A DNA stretch of 64,000 bases from Lepidodermella squamata (Eukaryota; Gastrotricha). The DNA lies in contig JBLDXI010000056.1 of the NCBI GenBank assembly GCA_047495785.1, positions 186,001 through 250,000 of the forward strand, read 5' to 3'. Below, one piece after another: positions 1 to 13,250 of the stretch (its first letter is position 1; each line of letters opens with the position of its first letter). The notes beneath the pieces were generated by a model, which searched no databases, was not told the origin of the DNA, and saw only the letters and a program-made list of their open reading frames with translations. Made by a program: the position numbers and the translations under genes.

Positions 1-2860
1 GTCATTGGGTTCGTGGGCGGCCGCCGTCTCGGCAGCGAGTTCGAGCCCTGGTTCGACGTGCCAGCGCCTGCCATTGAGATGGCCGCTCGCAGATCGGCCG
101 CCCACCTGCGCCAGTCGCCGAGACTCGTCGCGACGAGGTGCAGGCGCCGGCCGGTCGGCGTCTCGACCAACTGCAGCCGGCCGGGCTCGGCATCGGGCGA
201 GTTGATGAAACTCAACTCCCGCAGCGCGATTCGGCTGTGCAACCGGAACAACGGGCCGCTGGTTCCAGGCTGGGCCGGCCCTGGCGCCCTGGCCGCGTAC
301 AGCAGCCCATCGGCTAGCAGGACGAATAGGCGCGGCTGGTAGCCTTTCCGCGTCAACTTGTGGAGGCAGCCTAGCCGCACGAAGTCGGCATGGGCCCCGA
401 TCGGGAAGATTTGTTGGTCGTCGGAGTTGGCGCCGAGTGACGCGCGGAGTTCCAGCAGGACCCTGGCTGAGTCGACGCGGCCCAGAACCGAGGCGGAACC
501 GGCTAGCAGGTCCGAAAGGCGGGCTAGTAAGGCCGAGGCGTCTAACGAGTCGGGGTGGGTGGGCGATAGGTGGCCGACGTAGGTCGCGAGGAGATGCCGG
601 TAGGCTAGCAGCCGATGCGCTGGTCTGCAGAGGAGAAGCGCCGGCGATATGTAGAAGGCAGCGAGGTTGGCGTCGCTGGAGCCGGACGCCAACGCCTCGG
701 ACAGGGCGGCGATGTCTGAGCCGACCGCGGGGGACCAGAGCACGGCTAGGAGCCGGGCTAGGTACGACCTGTAGAGGTGGAGAACCGTGGTCAGGGACAT
801 CAGGATGTCGCCGATTTGCAGCAGAGCCGTCTGACCGCGGATCACCGAGGCGGTCATAGCGGCGTCTGCGCAAACCGCGGAGCACGCTGCTGTCCACGCG
901 CAGAGGCGCGATTCCAATTCGGCGGCGAAGGCGCGGTGGAAAGTTAGCAACGGGTGAAGGGTGGACGAGGCGAAGGCGCACAGGCAGTTGAGGCCGCCGC
1001 TGCCTGCCCCGTTGTCGGACCCGGTTTCTGAGTCCGAGGCGAGGCCAGGGCCGTCGTGGGCGTGGCGCCGAGGCGAGGCGACTGCGAGCGCGGCCGGAAG
1101 TCTCACCGCGGCTAGTTCGAGATCTCTGAGGAAGGTGCGTTCTGTTAGGACTAGCTCTTTCACTATGAAAAATAGGTCATCGGGTTCCTCGAGGGGTTCC
1201 GGCACGGGTGTCTGGCCTCGGAGGGGCCGAGGCGATGGGTACGCCGGCAGTTCGACGGGTTCGGTCGGCTGGGGCGGCTGGCGCGGCGAGGCGAGTCTCG
1301 ACGCTGCTGATTCGCATGAGATCGTCACGGGTGATTTGCTTGGAACCTGTTGTTGCTGTTGTTGTTGCTGAGACTGTGATTGGTTCGCGGCGCCAGGGCG
1401 GCCGCCTCGGCCCAGGGAGGACGTCGAGCCGATTGATGACTGCTGCACAGGCCGCCTTTGCTGGGTAACAAGCGTATGCTCCTCGTCACTGCTGAAAAGT
1501 ACAGAATCATTACTAATATTCCCGAAAATGAGAAAATGAGCTAAAATAAATCCCAAAATTCGAAAAAATTGAATTTACTATAAAATCAGTGAAAAACATT
1601 TTTAAATTCACCGAAAATTGAAAAATTTGCGGATAATTTTTGTAGCTTTAAATTTGACAAAAAAAATGAAAATAACAAAATTATTTACGCAAATCGAACT
1701 ATAGATTTGGCAAGTCGAGGCATTTCCACTTTCATGGTTCCTAATAGTTAGCTCCAGGGGAGATTTAAGCAGAATATGCGAGGAATAAAATGAAAATTCA
1801 TATCTTTTGCATCGTCATAAATAAGAAAATGTTCATCACTAATTCCAATAAATTCGAATTTATTTTCTCACGAGTGCGAGGAACGCTTTTTCTCGAGATG
1901 AAATTAGGCCTGAAAACCCGAGCTATTAAGGCGTCTCGCTTTTACGCGGTTGAACAAGCTTTTCCCTATGCATTTTGTATGAGATGGGCCAATTTTTCGC
2001 GCAAATTAAATATTAACACGCGTCCGACTTGAGATGCGCAACTCATTAAATATTAAACACTCGTGTCGTACTGTAAAACTAGTTAACGACGGCATGTTAA
2101 ATTTGCATGCCGCTTTGTCAAGTTCTAATCGATACTTACATCTTAGCCAATCGATAAGCATGCAAGTTGTCAAAATAAGCGTGAAATTGGCTATGGAAGC
2201 GCATCATCAAATCAACTTAAACCCAATAATTCAGTTAAATCGGGAAGCCCAGTTTTCTACCATTTGATAATTTTCCTAACAAATATCGATTTCTGGACAA
2301 ATTTTCGAGAATTCTATGAGAATTTCTGAGAATTAATCTTCGGGCGATCTTCGGGGGAATTTTTCGGAATTTTCCAGATTTGATTAAATGTTTAATAAAT
2401 TTGATTAAAATTTGATGTTCGATGTTTGATCAAATTTGATCTGATTCAATAAACATTTGAATCCAACTCACTTTTCATCGGTTTCGGTAACAACTTCGGT
2501 ATTGGTAGTCTGCGGCCGCCGCAGCGGGTCATTCGATCGGCGCTGTTCAACAGGCAGCCGCGGCTGGGCCATTGAGTACACCCCGGTCGAAGCTGCTGCT
2601 CCAGCTGCTGTTGCGGCCGGCGAGGCGTCTCGCTTCGGTGACGGCTGGTGCGGCGACTGCGAGTGGCCAGCCTGCGCCTGCGTGCCGCGTTGCCTCGCCT
2701 GCAGTTGCATCTGATTGTCGAACGAATTCGACGGCGGCATGCGTTCGACAACCATCGTGCCAGATATCACGACGCCGTACTCTGTATTAGACGAACGACA
2801 AGAACGCATCGATGAATGCTGAACAATAGAAAACGGCCGCGATTTGCGCGCACCCGACAT
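1..2860 (-). CDS. FARP: RhoGEF (DH-PH) half of a FARP/Cdep-type protein, partial at the left edge
   Basis: Exons 2472-2860 and 1-1491 (minus) join in frame: phase-2 donor GTGAGT, acceptor TTTTCAG. The first exon starts at ATG 2858-2860 and encodes a low-complexity linker; the second opens acidic and polyQ. A Dbl-homology domain follows (about 1185 down to 420) with the CR1-like motif VKELVLTERTFLRDLE and helices containing LTFHRAFAAELESRL and LCRPAHRLLAYRHLLATY. A PH domain (about 400 down to 75) shows DFVRLGCLHKLTRKGYQPRL and ends in WAADLRAAI. Order and motifs match FARP1/FARP2, guanine nucleotide exchange factors for Rho-family GTPases at the plasma membrane. The second PH domain expected in the family would lie beyond position 1. 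GC-rich coding composition begins right at the ATG, so this may be a separate transcript or short isoform. Alternatively the exon starts at an in-frame acceptor (exon start 2818) and is spliced to the FERM half upstream. Confidence 0.85.
1492..2471 (-). other. Intron inside the DH-PH half
   Basis: AT-rich spacer between the two GEF exons, bounded by the donor at 2471/2470 and the acceptor ending at 1492 on the minus strand. I see nothing coding in it. Short AT-rich runs of the form AAATTTTCGAA recur here and in most other spacers of the window. Confidence 0.6.
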
Positions 2861-4849
2861 TTTTTTGAGGGTTAATCAATCAATGAACAAGGGACAAAAA
2901 AACGGCGATCAAAAATTAGATTTTCCTCCACTAGACCCGGCCCCTCTGACTACGAAAAAAATGATTTGCGTGCACTTCGCACCGAAAAAAAATAAATTAG
3001 CATATCTAGCGCCAAAAATTACTGAAGCAGTGTGAAATGAAAATAAACCCTTGATTAAACAAAAGACAAGGCCCATTGGTAAATTTCTGTCTCTGTCTCT
3101 ATTATTTCATTATCATATTATAGTATATCGATATATAATATAACTGCATTTTTAATCAAATCAAATGCCGGGAAAAATGCGCCCATTTTTCTCGGCTGCT
3201 GCATCATCGAATTGGTTTTGTATCAAAAAATGAAAAGAAGAAGAAGAAGAATGACAACAATATGAGAAATTGAGGTTGATATGTCGAATCGTACAATAAT
3301 AATGATAATAATAACATTATATCGGTAAAATGACATAGGAAAAACCGCGCTAAATCGATTATTTACTAGTAAATAGCCAGCACAACAGTTTTGCAGAGTG
3401 AAAAACACGATTTTCTAGAATAATTTGTAGCTGAATCAGAAGGAAAAAAGGAACAAGAGTAGATTAGAACAAGATCAACTTGAAATGGAAGCAAATCGTA
3501 AATTATATTATAATACACATCATGGCAATTGTCATGGAGAAAAAAGGCATCAAAAAATTAATCGAGAGCAAAAAAAGTAGGAAAAATTGATCAAAAATTG
3601 ATTCTTTCCCGAATTTTGATCCTAATTTGAACTAAAAATGATCTAGAAAAATTGGATCGAAATTAGATCCTTAGATTAAAATTCAAAGTAGCCTGATCGT
3701 AATTTGATCAGGAATATCTAAAAATTCTGGAAAATGTCAATTTTGATGCAATTTTTCGCACTTGGCCCTGATTAATTGGTTTTACTAATTGGGCAGTAAT
3801 TAATAGTGAAATTACTCTCACGTTGTAGCCACTCTCGAACGCGTTGTTTCCTGACCTCGCGCCGCCTTTTAGCAGCCGCCGTTGGCATCATAGCGACGGC
3901 ATACAAGAGAAAAAACGATTTGTTAAACTTTCGAGGGCTCTATTCTATATGCATCCGAGTATAAAATAAAACTATACTATAGCTGGCATGAAATCATCAC
4001 TGCGGCTATACAATAGTTACACATATAGACTCGTTACTTTTATTATATCGAAAAATTGGCGAACGGAATCGTGGTAGTATGTAGGAAGAAGAGGATGATG
4101 AGGCGAAAATTATCGATTTTTTTCTCCTACCAGGGCTCATTCAAAACAAACAAACAACAGCGAGTGGAATGGCGCGCCGTGACGGCGAAAAAGCTGCCGC
4201 AACGACCTCGGGACATTTTAGCAATACAGTAATTATTTTTATGTGAGGTTTCAAAGTTTGACGGTGGGGTTGTTTTCATTATTACTGATACTACGAGTTT
4301 GTTTTTAGCGAAGGCAGGCCAAATCTGTACCATCATAGTCTTCTTCTTCATCATGATCAGCGTCGCTAGTACCCGGCCCTTTTTCGAAGAAAATAACAAT
4401 AACAACAACAAATAGAAGTGTATAACGGCATATCCATCAGCGCGAGTCATTTCAAATGACTAGATATGAAGAGCGAAGTCGAGGTTACTATTCAAATCAA
4501 TTTTTAGAAAATTTAATACATTTTTCAGCCGATTCTTTCCAGAAAAACCTGCATACAGCAAACCAAAAATTTTAATTTCATTTTAAAAGCTTGAAAAATC
4601 CTGAATTCCTAAATTTTCAATTTTTGAAAAAATTCAAAATTTTGAAATTTTAGAATTTAAGATTAAAAAAAATTTAAATTAAAAATACCAAAAAACTTGA
4701 GAAAAGCAACTTTTTTAACGTCTTTAACAGGGCTTCATGCGTTTTTAGCAAAGAATCAGCCGAAAAGTTCTATCTCTGAGACACGCATTATAATAAGATT
4801 TTCTGAACCTCCGCGACCTACAAATAGCTTCACACATAATCACTAGGTA
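2861..4849. other. AT-rich stretch between the FERM half and the GEF half of FARP
   Basis: No coding exon recognised. This stretch is either an intron of a full-length FARP transcript, or the 3' flank of the FERM transcript plus the promoter of the GEF transcript. It holds a short AAG run near 3236-3250 and clustered GATCAAAATT-type short repeats at 3580-3720. Confidence 0.5.
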
Positions 4850-7800
4850 TTAGAGCGGCGACGCGTATGGGTTGTCGAAGGTGAGCACGAGGCAGTCGTC
4901 GCGCCGCTGCCCCACCGGCGTCGTCTCCTCCTCGTCGTCGATGGACGCAATCGGCGCCTGCGATTTCTCCTCATCATCCTCATCGCCATCCTCCTCCGCA
5001 ACATCAGACACCTCAGCCAGCGTGCCGAGATGGCCGGACAACGCGAACGAGCCCTCCGTATCCGACTCGCCAACATCCCCACACTCGGACGACGTGTCCG
5101 ACGAAACGATTTCCTCGTCCTCCTCAGGCCGGTTTTGATTGTTGAAAACAAGAGTTTCCGCTTCATTGAACCCGCACGCCTCGCCGTCTGTCGTGAGGGT
5201 CGTCGGCGTTTCCGCGCCATTAGCCACGTGGTTATTCGAGGCAGCGCTCATCGGACCGGGGGGTAGAAACGACGTGAAAGCAACCCCGGCCGGCAGCAAG
5301 TAACCAGGCGTGTTCGGCACCGGCATCGCGTTGGGCGGGGTCGAATTGCCCTGCGTCGCGCTCGACGACGCGCTCGACCGTGACGAATCGAGCCGGGCCA
5401 ACGGCGGCTGCAACGCGTGGCCGCTCTGGTTCGACGACAGCCGAGCCGCCGCGAGTTGCACGAGGGCTGAGACGTAGCGACTCGCGACGATTTCGTCATT
5501 CTTCGGCTGCGTCGTCGCCTCGCAGTTGTTCTGCAGCCAGCCGTCGACTCGGCTGCGAGGCGTGTCCTCGAACTGCTGCGGCGGCGGGTGGTGGGCCGGC
5601 GACTGGGCGAGCGAGGTGTGGCGCGAGCCGACGTCCTCCTCAATCTCCCACACCGGCTCCAGCCTCAACGGGTTTCGACTCGGGTCGACGTTCGCCGCGT
5701 TTTCGATAGTCGCCGCAGTTTTCGCGGCGCGGATTTGCTCGAGAATTTCGGCCTCGAAATTCCACTCGAGCGTATCGTCCGCAGCGGAGAAGCCGCCGAA
5801 TTGCCGCGTGCTGTTAACCGCCGGGCCGTTGAGGCGTTGCGGCGTGGATTTCGCCGTTGCCGGTTTCGACCCGCTGGTTTCCTCGACGGTTTTCCGGGTT
5901 AAAATGTAAGTGACTGCGATGTTTTCGGTGTTCGGCGTCTCGACCGGCGTTGGGATCGGGTCGTCCGCCTCGTCCTCGGGCGCGCTCTCGTCCGTCGTGG
6001 TCAGACTCGCCCGAGTCCGGCCCATCGCCTGGGCCTGGTTGCCCAGCTTCGGCGACTCGGAACCGCCTCGTAGCAGCGTGTTCACCGACGCCTGGGCCGA
6101 GGGTGGTAACGAGGCGTAAAGCGCCGCCTCGGACGCGGACCGGTAAGCCGGGAGGAGGGTAACCCCGGGCCCGGTCACGCTCAGCCGGTCGTCGCTCGAG
6201 GCGACGGAGCTTGGCCGGTTCTCCGCCGTGACATTCTGGTTCGAAAGTGCGGAGCTGGGCCGGTAAGGCCTCGGAACCGGGTTGCTTTGAATCACCCGGG
6301 GCGGCAGGGCGGGCGCGGGTTGTTGCTGCAGCATCTCCACATGCTGCGAAATCGGTAATTGTTGATAATACTGGTTTTGGCTCTGCGGGTACGGCGGTAA
6401 AGGCCTGAAAAATAGGACCCCGTCGTCTAGCCGAGGCATTAACAACGACTCGAAGTCCGAGGCGTCGTCGTCGACGCAGTTGTCCGAGTCGTCGGACGAG
6501 CCGCTCAACGCGAGCGACGACACGGTGACAACGGGTGACAGGTCCCGTTTAGGCGGGAACCAAAAATCAGCGATATCCGGCTGGTTAACATGCGCGGGTG
6601 ATTTTCTAGTCACCCTGCTCTGAGCTTTTTCGTTAATTCTCAGCCGGTAATCGTCGAAATCGTCGTTTTCGTAATTGTTATTACTAACATTATTCCTAGA
6701 AATTTGCTGTTGTTGCTGGTGGTAGTGCGTCATGACGGCTGTGGCGGGCTTCGGCGGCGGGACTGGCGGTGATTTTTTCGATAGCGACGAGTTCGAGGAC
6801 GAGGCCGGCGAGGCGGTGGTCGTGAATTCGTCGCCCGTGGTCGTCGATAGGTGGCGTTGCTGGTGCTGGTTCTGCTGGATGAGCACGTGATTCGGCGGCT
6901 TGATCGAAGTGGGCGGAGTCGAATACGTCGGGCGTTGGGGCGACGGCGCGTAGTGGCTGTTGTGGTTGTTGTTGTGATTGTTGTGATTGTTGTGGTTGTT
7001 GATGCCTGTTGAAGAACGAGTTTGCATAGCGCAGTATAAGCAAGCAAGCAAGCTGTCGTCGTAGTTTGAGTATTTTTAGTGATTTTTGTGTAGTAGCCTA
7101 ACGAGCGAACTTAGAGGTACGCCACGCAACCCGCTAGAAACTTTGAATTTCCTCGAATTTTTTATTAAAAAATTATAACTGGAAATCCTAATTTTTTTGA
7201 AATTTTTAAAATAATTTATGATTTTTTCAGAAAATTAGGAACATTTTTGAAATAATCAAATCTGACCATTTCAAATTCAAAAATCCCTACAAAATTGATG
7301 CCACTTAATTGAAAATTCCTGGCAGTGAGAAATCAGTAGGAGTGTCCCAAGTTGAGCAAATAAGGCTATTGGGAATGCCCCAAAATCATTCGAGAATTCA
7401 TTTTTTCCCGGCCTTACCAAGAAATGCTTGTTAAAAACTATTTGAAAATTCGGAATATTTTACAAATTTTCCGAAATTTTCCAAAACCCGCCCTAATACT
7501 GTAATAAATCTGTCTAAATTTGGAAATTTGTAGGGGGAAATTTTGAAAAATTATCGATTATCCAATGAAAATCAAGATGAAAAGCAGATAATCGAAATAG
7601 GCAGAGATAGAAAGAGGGGGTTGAAGTGTGCCATGGGCGAAAAATTTGATCACAAGGGGACGCCACACACGAAATTCGATAGAAAAATCGAAGAAACATC
7701 AAAGTGATACATGTATGTAAGCGGGTTGCGTGAAAAATATCGCAACTAAATCGGCGTATAATTAGACGATATGATAAGAAACGCAATAAAAACCCAACCC

Positions 7801-10800
7801 AAATTAAGGCGGGTGATTGACTACTGATTGATTGACAGGTGATGTACATAAATAAATTTATGAATTAATTTAGGATTAAAAAAATTAAAGGATTGAATAA
7901 ACTGATCGGGGTCAATAAATATATATAGGTCGCGCTTCACATCAATCAATAATCGATAATAATATTAAATAAAATCATCATTTATAATTTGATGATAATG
8001 TCAAGTCAAAAAACCGGGTCACGTGACATGGTACACAATTTAACCAACTTTTACTGTGGCCACCCTACTACATAAAATTGAAAATTAATTAGTAATTAAA
8101 TTAGACTGACCTTCTCGATGCTGCTGTACAGGCTGTTGTTGTTGTTGTTGTTGTTGTTGAGGCGGCGGTGGAGGCGGTGGTAGAATTTCGGTTCGCATAG
8201 TCGTCGAATCCTCCTGCTCCTCCTCATCGTCCGACGTTCGCTGCCCGTCTTCCTCATTATCATCGTCCTCGTACGACTGAGTCGATTGGCCCTGGCCTAC
8301 ATTCGTCTGGTACGATGTCGACGTCATTGTCACCTGTCGCATCGACGCGTGGTACGCCATTTCAGCCTGTTGAATTTGCAGCTGTAACTGCTGTTGCGAT
8401 ATCGAACTCATTTGCGGCTGTTGAGGCGGCGGCGGGGCTTGTTGGGCGGAACTCGAAATTTCTCGGCTATCCTGGCTGCGCCGGTCGTCGTCATCATCGT
8501 CGTGGTCGCGGTTGTCCTCATCCTCGTCCTCGTCCTGCGACTCGTACGGCGGTGGGACTCGCATTTCGGCCGAAGCCTGGCGGGAGGCGCCGTTTTTCAG
8601 CGCTGTTTTCAGCACTGGGACCGGTTCTTTCGCCGGCGTGGTACCGTTCGGTGCCAACCCGGCGCCGCTGCCGGCCCGCGACCGGTTCGGTAACGACCGG
8701 GTGTAATCGGGGTCTTGCTGCCCGCCACCGTTGCTGTTGACCTGCGTCGAACTTTCGAAGCCCCGACTCGCGTCCGGTACCGATGAGATACCGTTCCGCG
8801 CCAAGGTCGCGATTTGCGGGCTGCTAGCAGCGCTGCAAAAAATAAATTAAAAAAATCATGAAAAATTTACCGAAATATATTGAGAAATATCATGCACATT
8901 TTGAAAGTTGACCCGATTTTTTATAATCAAACTCACTAATTGCCAGGAATGAAAAATCAAGTAATGACAAATGACAACGAGATGATAAATATTGCGAAAT
9001 GCTAGAAAATAAAAATTAAGCTAGGTCACGTTTCGCCACGAATTATCTACCAATGATTTCTGGAAATTTGTAATTGGGACAGAATTCGGAGAAAATTTAA
9101 CAAAATTTCGAGTTTCACAGCTTTTCATCAAATTTCATCAAATTCTCGAATCGAAAACTTTCTCAATTTTAAATTGAGACCGAGGCGATCAAAAGTAACC
9201 TAGAAAGAAACATGCCGGATTTTGTTAGAAATTTTCGAAAACTGAAAAATCAAATTTATTCGAACTGAAATTAGTTGGGAAAATCTATTTGGTAACATAG
9301 GCAAGAGGTTAAGGATTTAGTAATTTTTCAAAATAATTGCTATAATGGAGATGAAAACTAAAAACGGCGAATTCAACAAACTGAACTATAATAGATTATC
9401 AAATCAAAGCACGCTAAGAAACAAACACTCTATATAGTAGCTAAACTAAATGTTGAAATTGACTGGCGTGTAGGAACGGCGCGAAAAGTGCGTGAGGAGG
9501 TTGATATTTTTGTATCAAATAATAATGATATAATATGAATAGTCATATCGCAACAATAAAAATTCAGGCAGGCAACGCGCTACTTTACGATTTTTCGTGA
9601 ATCGGACCCGTCGTTACGCTTCACTTACTCCCTGCTGGCATCGGCCACCGGGCTGGCCGTCATAGAAGAAACCGTCGTGGAACCGGGTTCCGGCATCGCC
9701 GGGACCGACTCGGCCTCGGTTTCCGGAACCGCAGGCATGGCGGGCTTATTTTTCGTCGGTCCCAGTTCCAGCGGTGGAACCGGCGGTGGTTTCGCGCCGG
9801 AACCCGGGCTGGGACCGGGTGCGTTGGGCGACACATTCGATAAACTGTTCGCATTTTATATGGGTGGTAGACATTATAATGAGTATAACAAATGATATAA
9901 AGGTACACGAAAGTGTGAGAAATTTAAATAAATTATTCAGTGTTAGCGATACGGGTGACAGCTAAACCGCTAATTACGAGAATTAGCTATTTGGTACAGC
10001 TAAACATTGTTTTCATTTTCTACTCAAGGCATGCAGGTAAATTTCTACCAGGATGAGATCATCTCAGAATAAATTTATGAAATTCAAAATTTCGAAATTT
10101 CAATTTTTTTCAAAATTTTTTAATAAACCTCAGATTTTAGTGTTATTATAGTATGTTACGCGTGAAACAACAAATTTTCCTTGTGCCAAGCTTACCGTTC
10201 GAAATTAGGCCGCCTGATGTAGTTCTGGCGAATGTATTCCTGAAGTTGGCGCTGCGTCCGGCCGCTGTATCGATAGGACGAGCCGCGCGAAATCAGCCGC
10301 GGCCGCGGTTTGTTCGTCGGCGCGACGGCATCGCAGCGGAAAAACGCGTGGTGTTCAACGCACTTTTTCCAGAAATTCTTGCACTGGTTGCGCGTCTCAA
10401 AGTAAAACTCGACCGCATCCTTGTAGTAACCCTGTTGTAATAAAATAAAATAAATGAAAATAACAGGTAACAAATTACAAAACGGGACGAAACACTGTCG
10501 ATATTACACATTTACTACAAAATATTCAATTTTTTTTTTATAAGTATGAATTTCAATCCCAAAAATACATTGGGATACCAATTTAATACCTTCATGCAAA
10601 AATCATGCAAATAAAACCTATAAAACATTTCCTAACGATTTATAGACTGTTGTATGAGCCTATTCAAATTCAGAAATGACCCAATTTAAAAATTAGAAAA
10701 AAAATCTTGCGAAATTTTCCATGTAAAAAACTGAATGTTCCTAATAACCCCAACCTAAAATATTGATTGATTATTTTCCAAACTCAATTTAGAAATGGAT

Positions 10801-13250
10801 CAGTTCGCATCAGTTCCGTTTCGAAGTTAGCCAAAAAACTAACAAAATTGCTAATTTAGCCAGATTTTCATTGGATCTACTGATAGTAGCAGAAGAAAAT
10901 TCTATCCCATTCGAAACCTTCACCTTCGAAATGAACTATAGGAGTTAGGAAAACACACATTAGAAATAGGCAACAGGTAAGATCAACTCCAATATATGTT
11001 ATTAGGGATAGGATTTGTAGGAAAAACACACACACAAGTGCGACAATATGAGGTTAGAATGTTACGGAATAATTATAGGTAAAATTAATTAGGCGACATG
11101 ATAATAAATATTTAAAGTGATGAATAGAATACACGTCAATCAAGGCAAGCTATTAAATGAGTTCTCCATGTATATTTTTACTCGACGCCATTTTTTCCGT
11201 CGGATATAACCGGGGCCAAACTCACATCAACTGTCGCCGGAAGACAAGCACATCCACCTTGAACCTGTTCGATTTTTTCCAAGTGTTGATAGTACAGGAG
11301 GAGGAGGAGGAGAAAAAATATTGGATAATGATTAATTGACCGGTGAAAACAAATCGATTTCTTGCCTACTACAGCTAATTAGATAAGATCGATATTCGGC
11401 GTTTTTTTCGGCATTCAATAGAGAATTATATAATTATTACATTAACATCGATTCGCGAGTGTTAAAGCGCAATAAAAAAAGTGGTTGAATAATTAAATTA
11501 TTTGCGCAATCAATAATTGAGAACTTACACATCCATCTGGGTGCAGTTTGATGAGAAATTTTTTGCGCTTGAAGCTCAGCTTGCGAATCTTGGCCCATGA
11601 AAATGTGTTGATTTTCGTCTGGTGCTGAAACACGGTGATGCCGAGGTGAACAACGGCGAGGCTCAGCGGCACGTCTTCGTGATCGCGAGCCGCATGCAGC
11701 CGCACGCCGTACATTTCGACTTTACGCGCCGTGTCTAACAGGTGGAAATCGGCTTCTCGAGGCGGCATACCACTGAAAAATAATCATAAATTTAAATGAC
11801 AATTGAATTGCAAGTTGCGCAAAACCGGACATTTCACTACAAATTAGGTCAGTCTCCCAAATTTAGGAAAAAAACTGAAAATTCCGGAAAATTATTTTGA
11901 AACTAAAATATTAAGTAAAGTATTTGTATTAAAAAAAGTAAAAATGCTGGAATTATTATATATAATTGCTCAGTAAAATTTGAAAAAAATGGATGTTGTA
12001 GCTTACACGTGAGTTCGGTGGTACTGCGCAACTTTGCGCAAAAAGTCGTCCGTTTGCTGTACAACGAATCGGTAGCCGGCGAGGTAGGCGTGCGAGTCGC
12101 CGAACTCCTCCTGCCAGTCGCCCATCTCGGCCTGCGCGATGTACGACGACAGTAAGGCGGCTGTGTTGGCGTTGCACGGCAGTTGGCCCGTCGCCAGGTC
12201 ACGCTTGATCTGCAACGCGTACAAGTAACGCGTGTACTCGTCCTCGAGCAGTGTCGGATCGGGTGTGTAGAATTTAACCGAGAATTTGAAAAATAATTGA
12301 CTCGCTGAGGTAACCTAAAACACAAACAAATATACATTTAAAAAAATCGAGTAAAAATTGATATCTATAACTGTCACCGAATCACGAAAAATTGCTAGCA
12401 AATTAAAATTTAAATCCCTTAAAAATTCAAAAAAATCGAATAAAATCGATAAAATTAAAAAGGCCGCATTTCCACAAAACAATCCATCTGTAACCCAGTT
12501 TCCCCTAAAATTTACATCAAAACAGGAGGAAAAATACTGGGAATAATTGAAATTCCCTCCCAACAATATTTTTTAACTCTTCCCTATATAGGAAACGTTT
12601 CAGAAACATAATTATGCATGTATTTATAGAATATATTGAAAATTCCAGAAAAAATATAGGTAAAATGTCCATTTTTTGGAAATTAGAGCTGGAATGAATT
12701 CTGGTTTTACTAGATTTTTTTCGATTAATTTGGGGTTCCAACACTATGCTCCAGGACGCTCAGATTTATCGCTACAAATATTTAGACCCCTTCTCGATTT
12801 TTGCGGGATTTTATTGGAAAATTTGTAGATGGAAATTTCATTCTTCCTAAATATTTGAATATCATTTTTGTAGTACAATTTCCAATCAATTTAGAGCTTG
12901 GAAATGCTCAAAATTTTTACTTCCTGTCTGAAATTGTTCGAATTTTTGTTTACCTGTCTGAGGATGAGCTTTTCGCGGTTGAGCCAGCACTGGCAGCCCT
13001 GCGCATCGGTGAACTCGAGGTCGAAGTAGTCGGACTCGATGAGCTGCAGGTGGCGTATCACCTCGTCGTACAGCTCCTCGCCGATCGCCTTGTACGACAC
13101 GTAGAGCGTGGCGACCGTGTCGTCGAGCATGAGCACGCGCACGGCGAGCGTGCCCTGCCGCGGCACCGACGACGCCGACGACGACTGCGCCAGGCCGCCC
13201 GGGCCCGCCACGCCGCCGCCACCGCCGCCGCCACCCGACACTTGCGCCAT
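4850..13250 (-). CDS. FARP: FERM and FERM-adjacent half of a FARP/Cdep-type protein, with its own stop codon
   Basis: Seven exons join with consistent phases: 12954-13250, 12007-12314, 11529-11772, 10196-10431, 9629-9844, 8111-8832 and 4850-7005, giving 1392 aa. The ATG is fixed by an in-frame TGA directly before it. After a Gly-rich leader, exon 1 carries FERM F1 ([17 protein letters not shown]). Exon 2 finishes F1 and gives F2 ([19 protein letters not shown]). Exon 3 is F3 ([20 protein letters not shown]). Exon 4 completes F3 ([13 protein letters not shown]) and holds the FERM-adjacent motif [17 protein letters not shown]. These motifs are diagnostic of the FARP/FRMD7 group, which links membrane phosphoinositides and receptors to actin. 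Exons 5-7 encode a long disordered linker rich in Pro, Gln, Asn-His and acidic runs. Exon 7 reads through to TAA at 4850-4852 with no strong donor, giving a GEF-less product. An ATG at 7025-7027, in the same frame as exon 7, could start a linker-only isoform. Confidence 0.85.
7006..8110 (-). other. FARP intron 6
   Basis: AT-rich, between the phase-1 donor after 8111 and the acceptor before 7005. The ORFs in it look like chance ORFs. The other larger FARP introns (8833-9628, 9845-10195, 10432-11528 and 12315-12953) are likewise AT-rich, with no feature I can name beyond a GGA run near 11297-11313. Confidence 0.55.

Noticed and set aside
4843-6162. Arg/Ser-rich ORFs on both strands over FARP exon 7
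   Set aside because: Shadow frames of the GC-rich 4850-7005 exon. Its own frame is consistent in phase with six upstream exons and has sensible composition.
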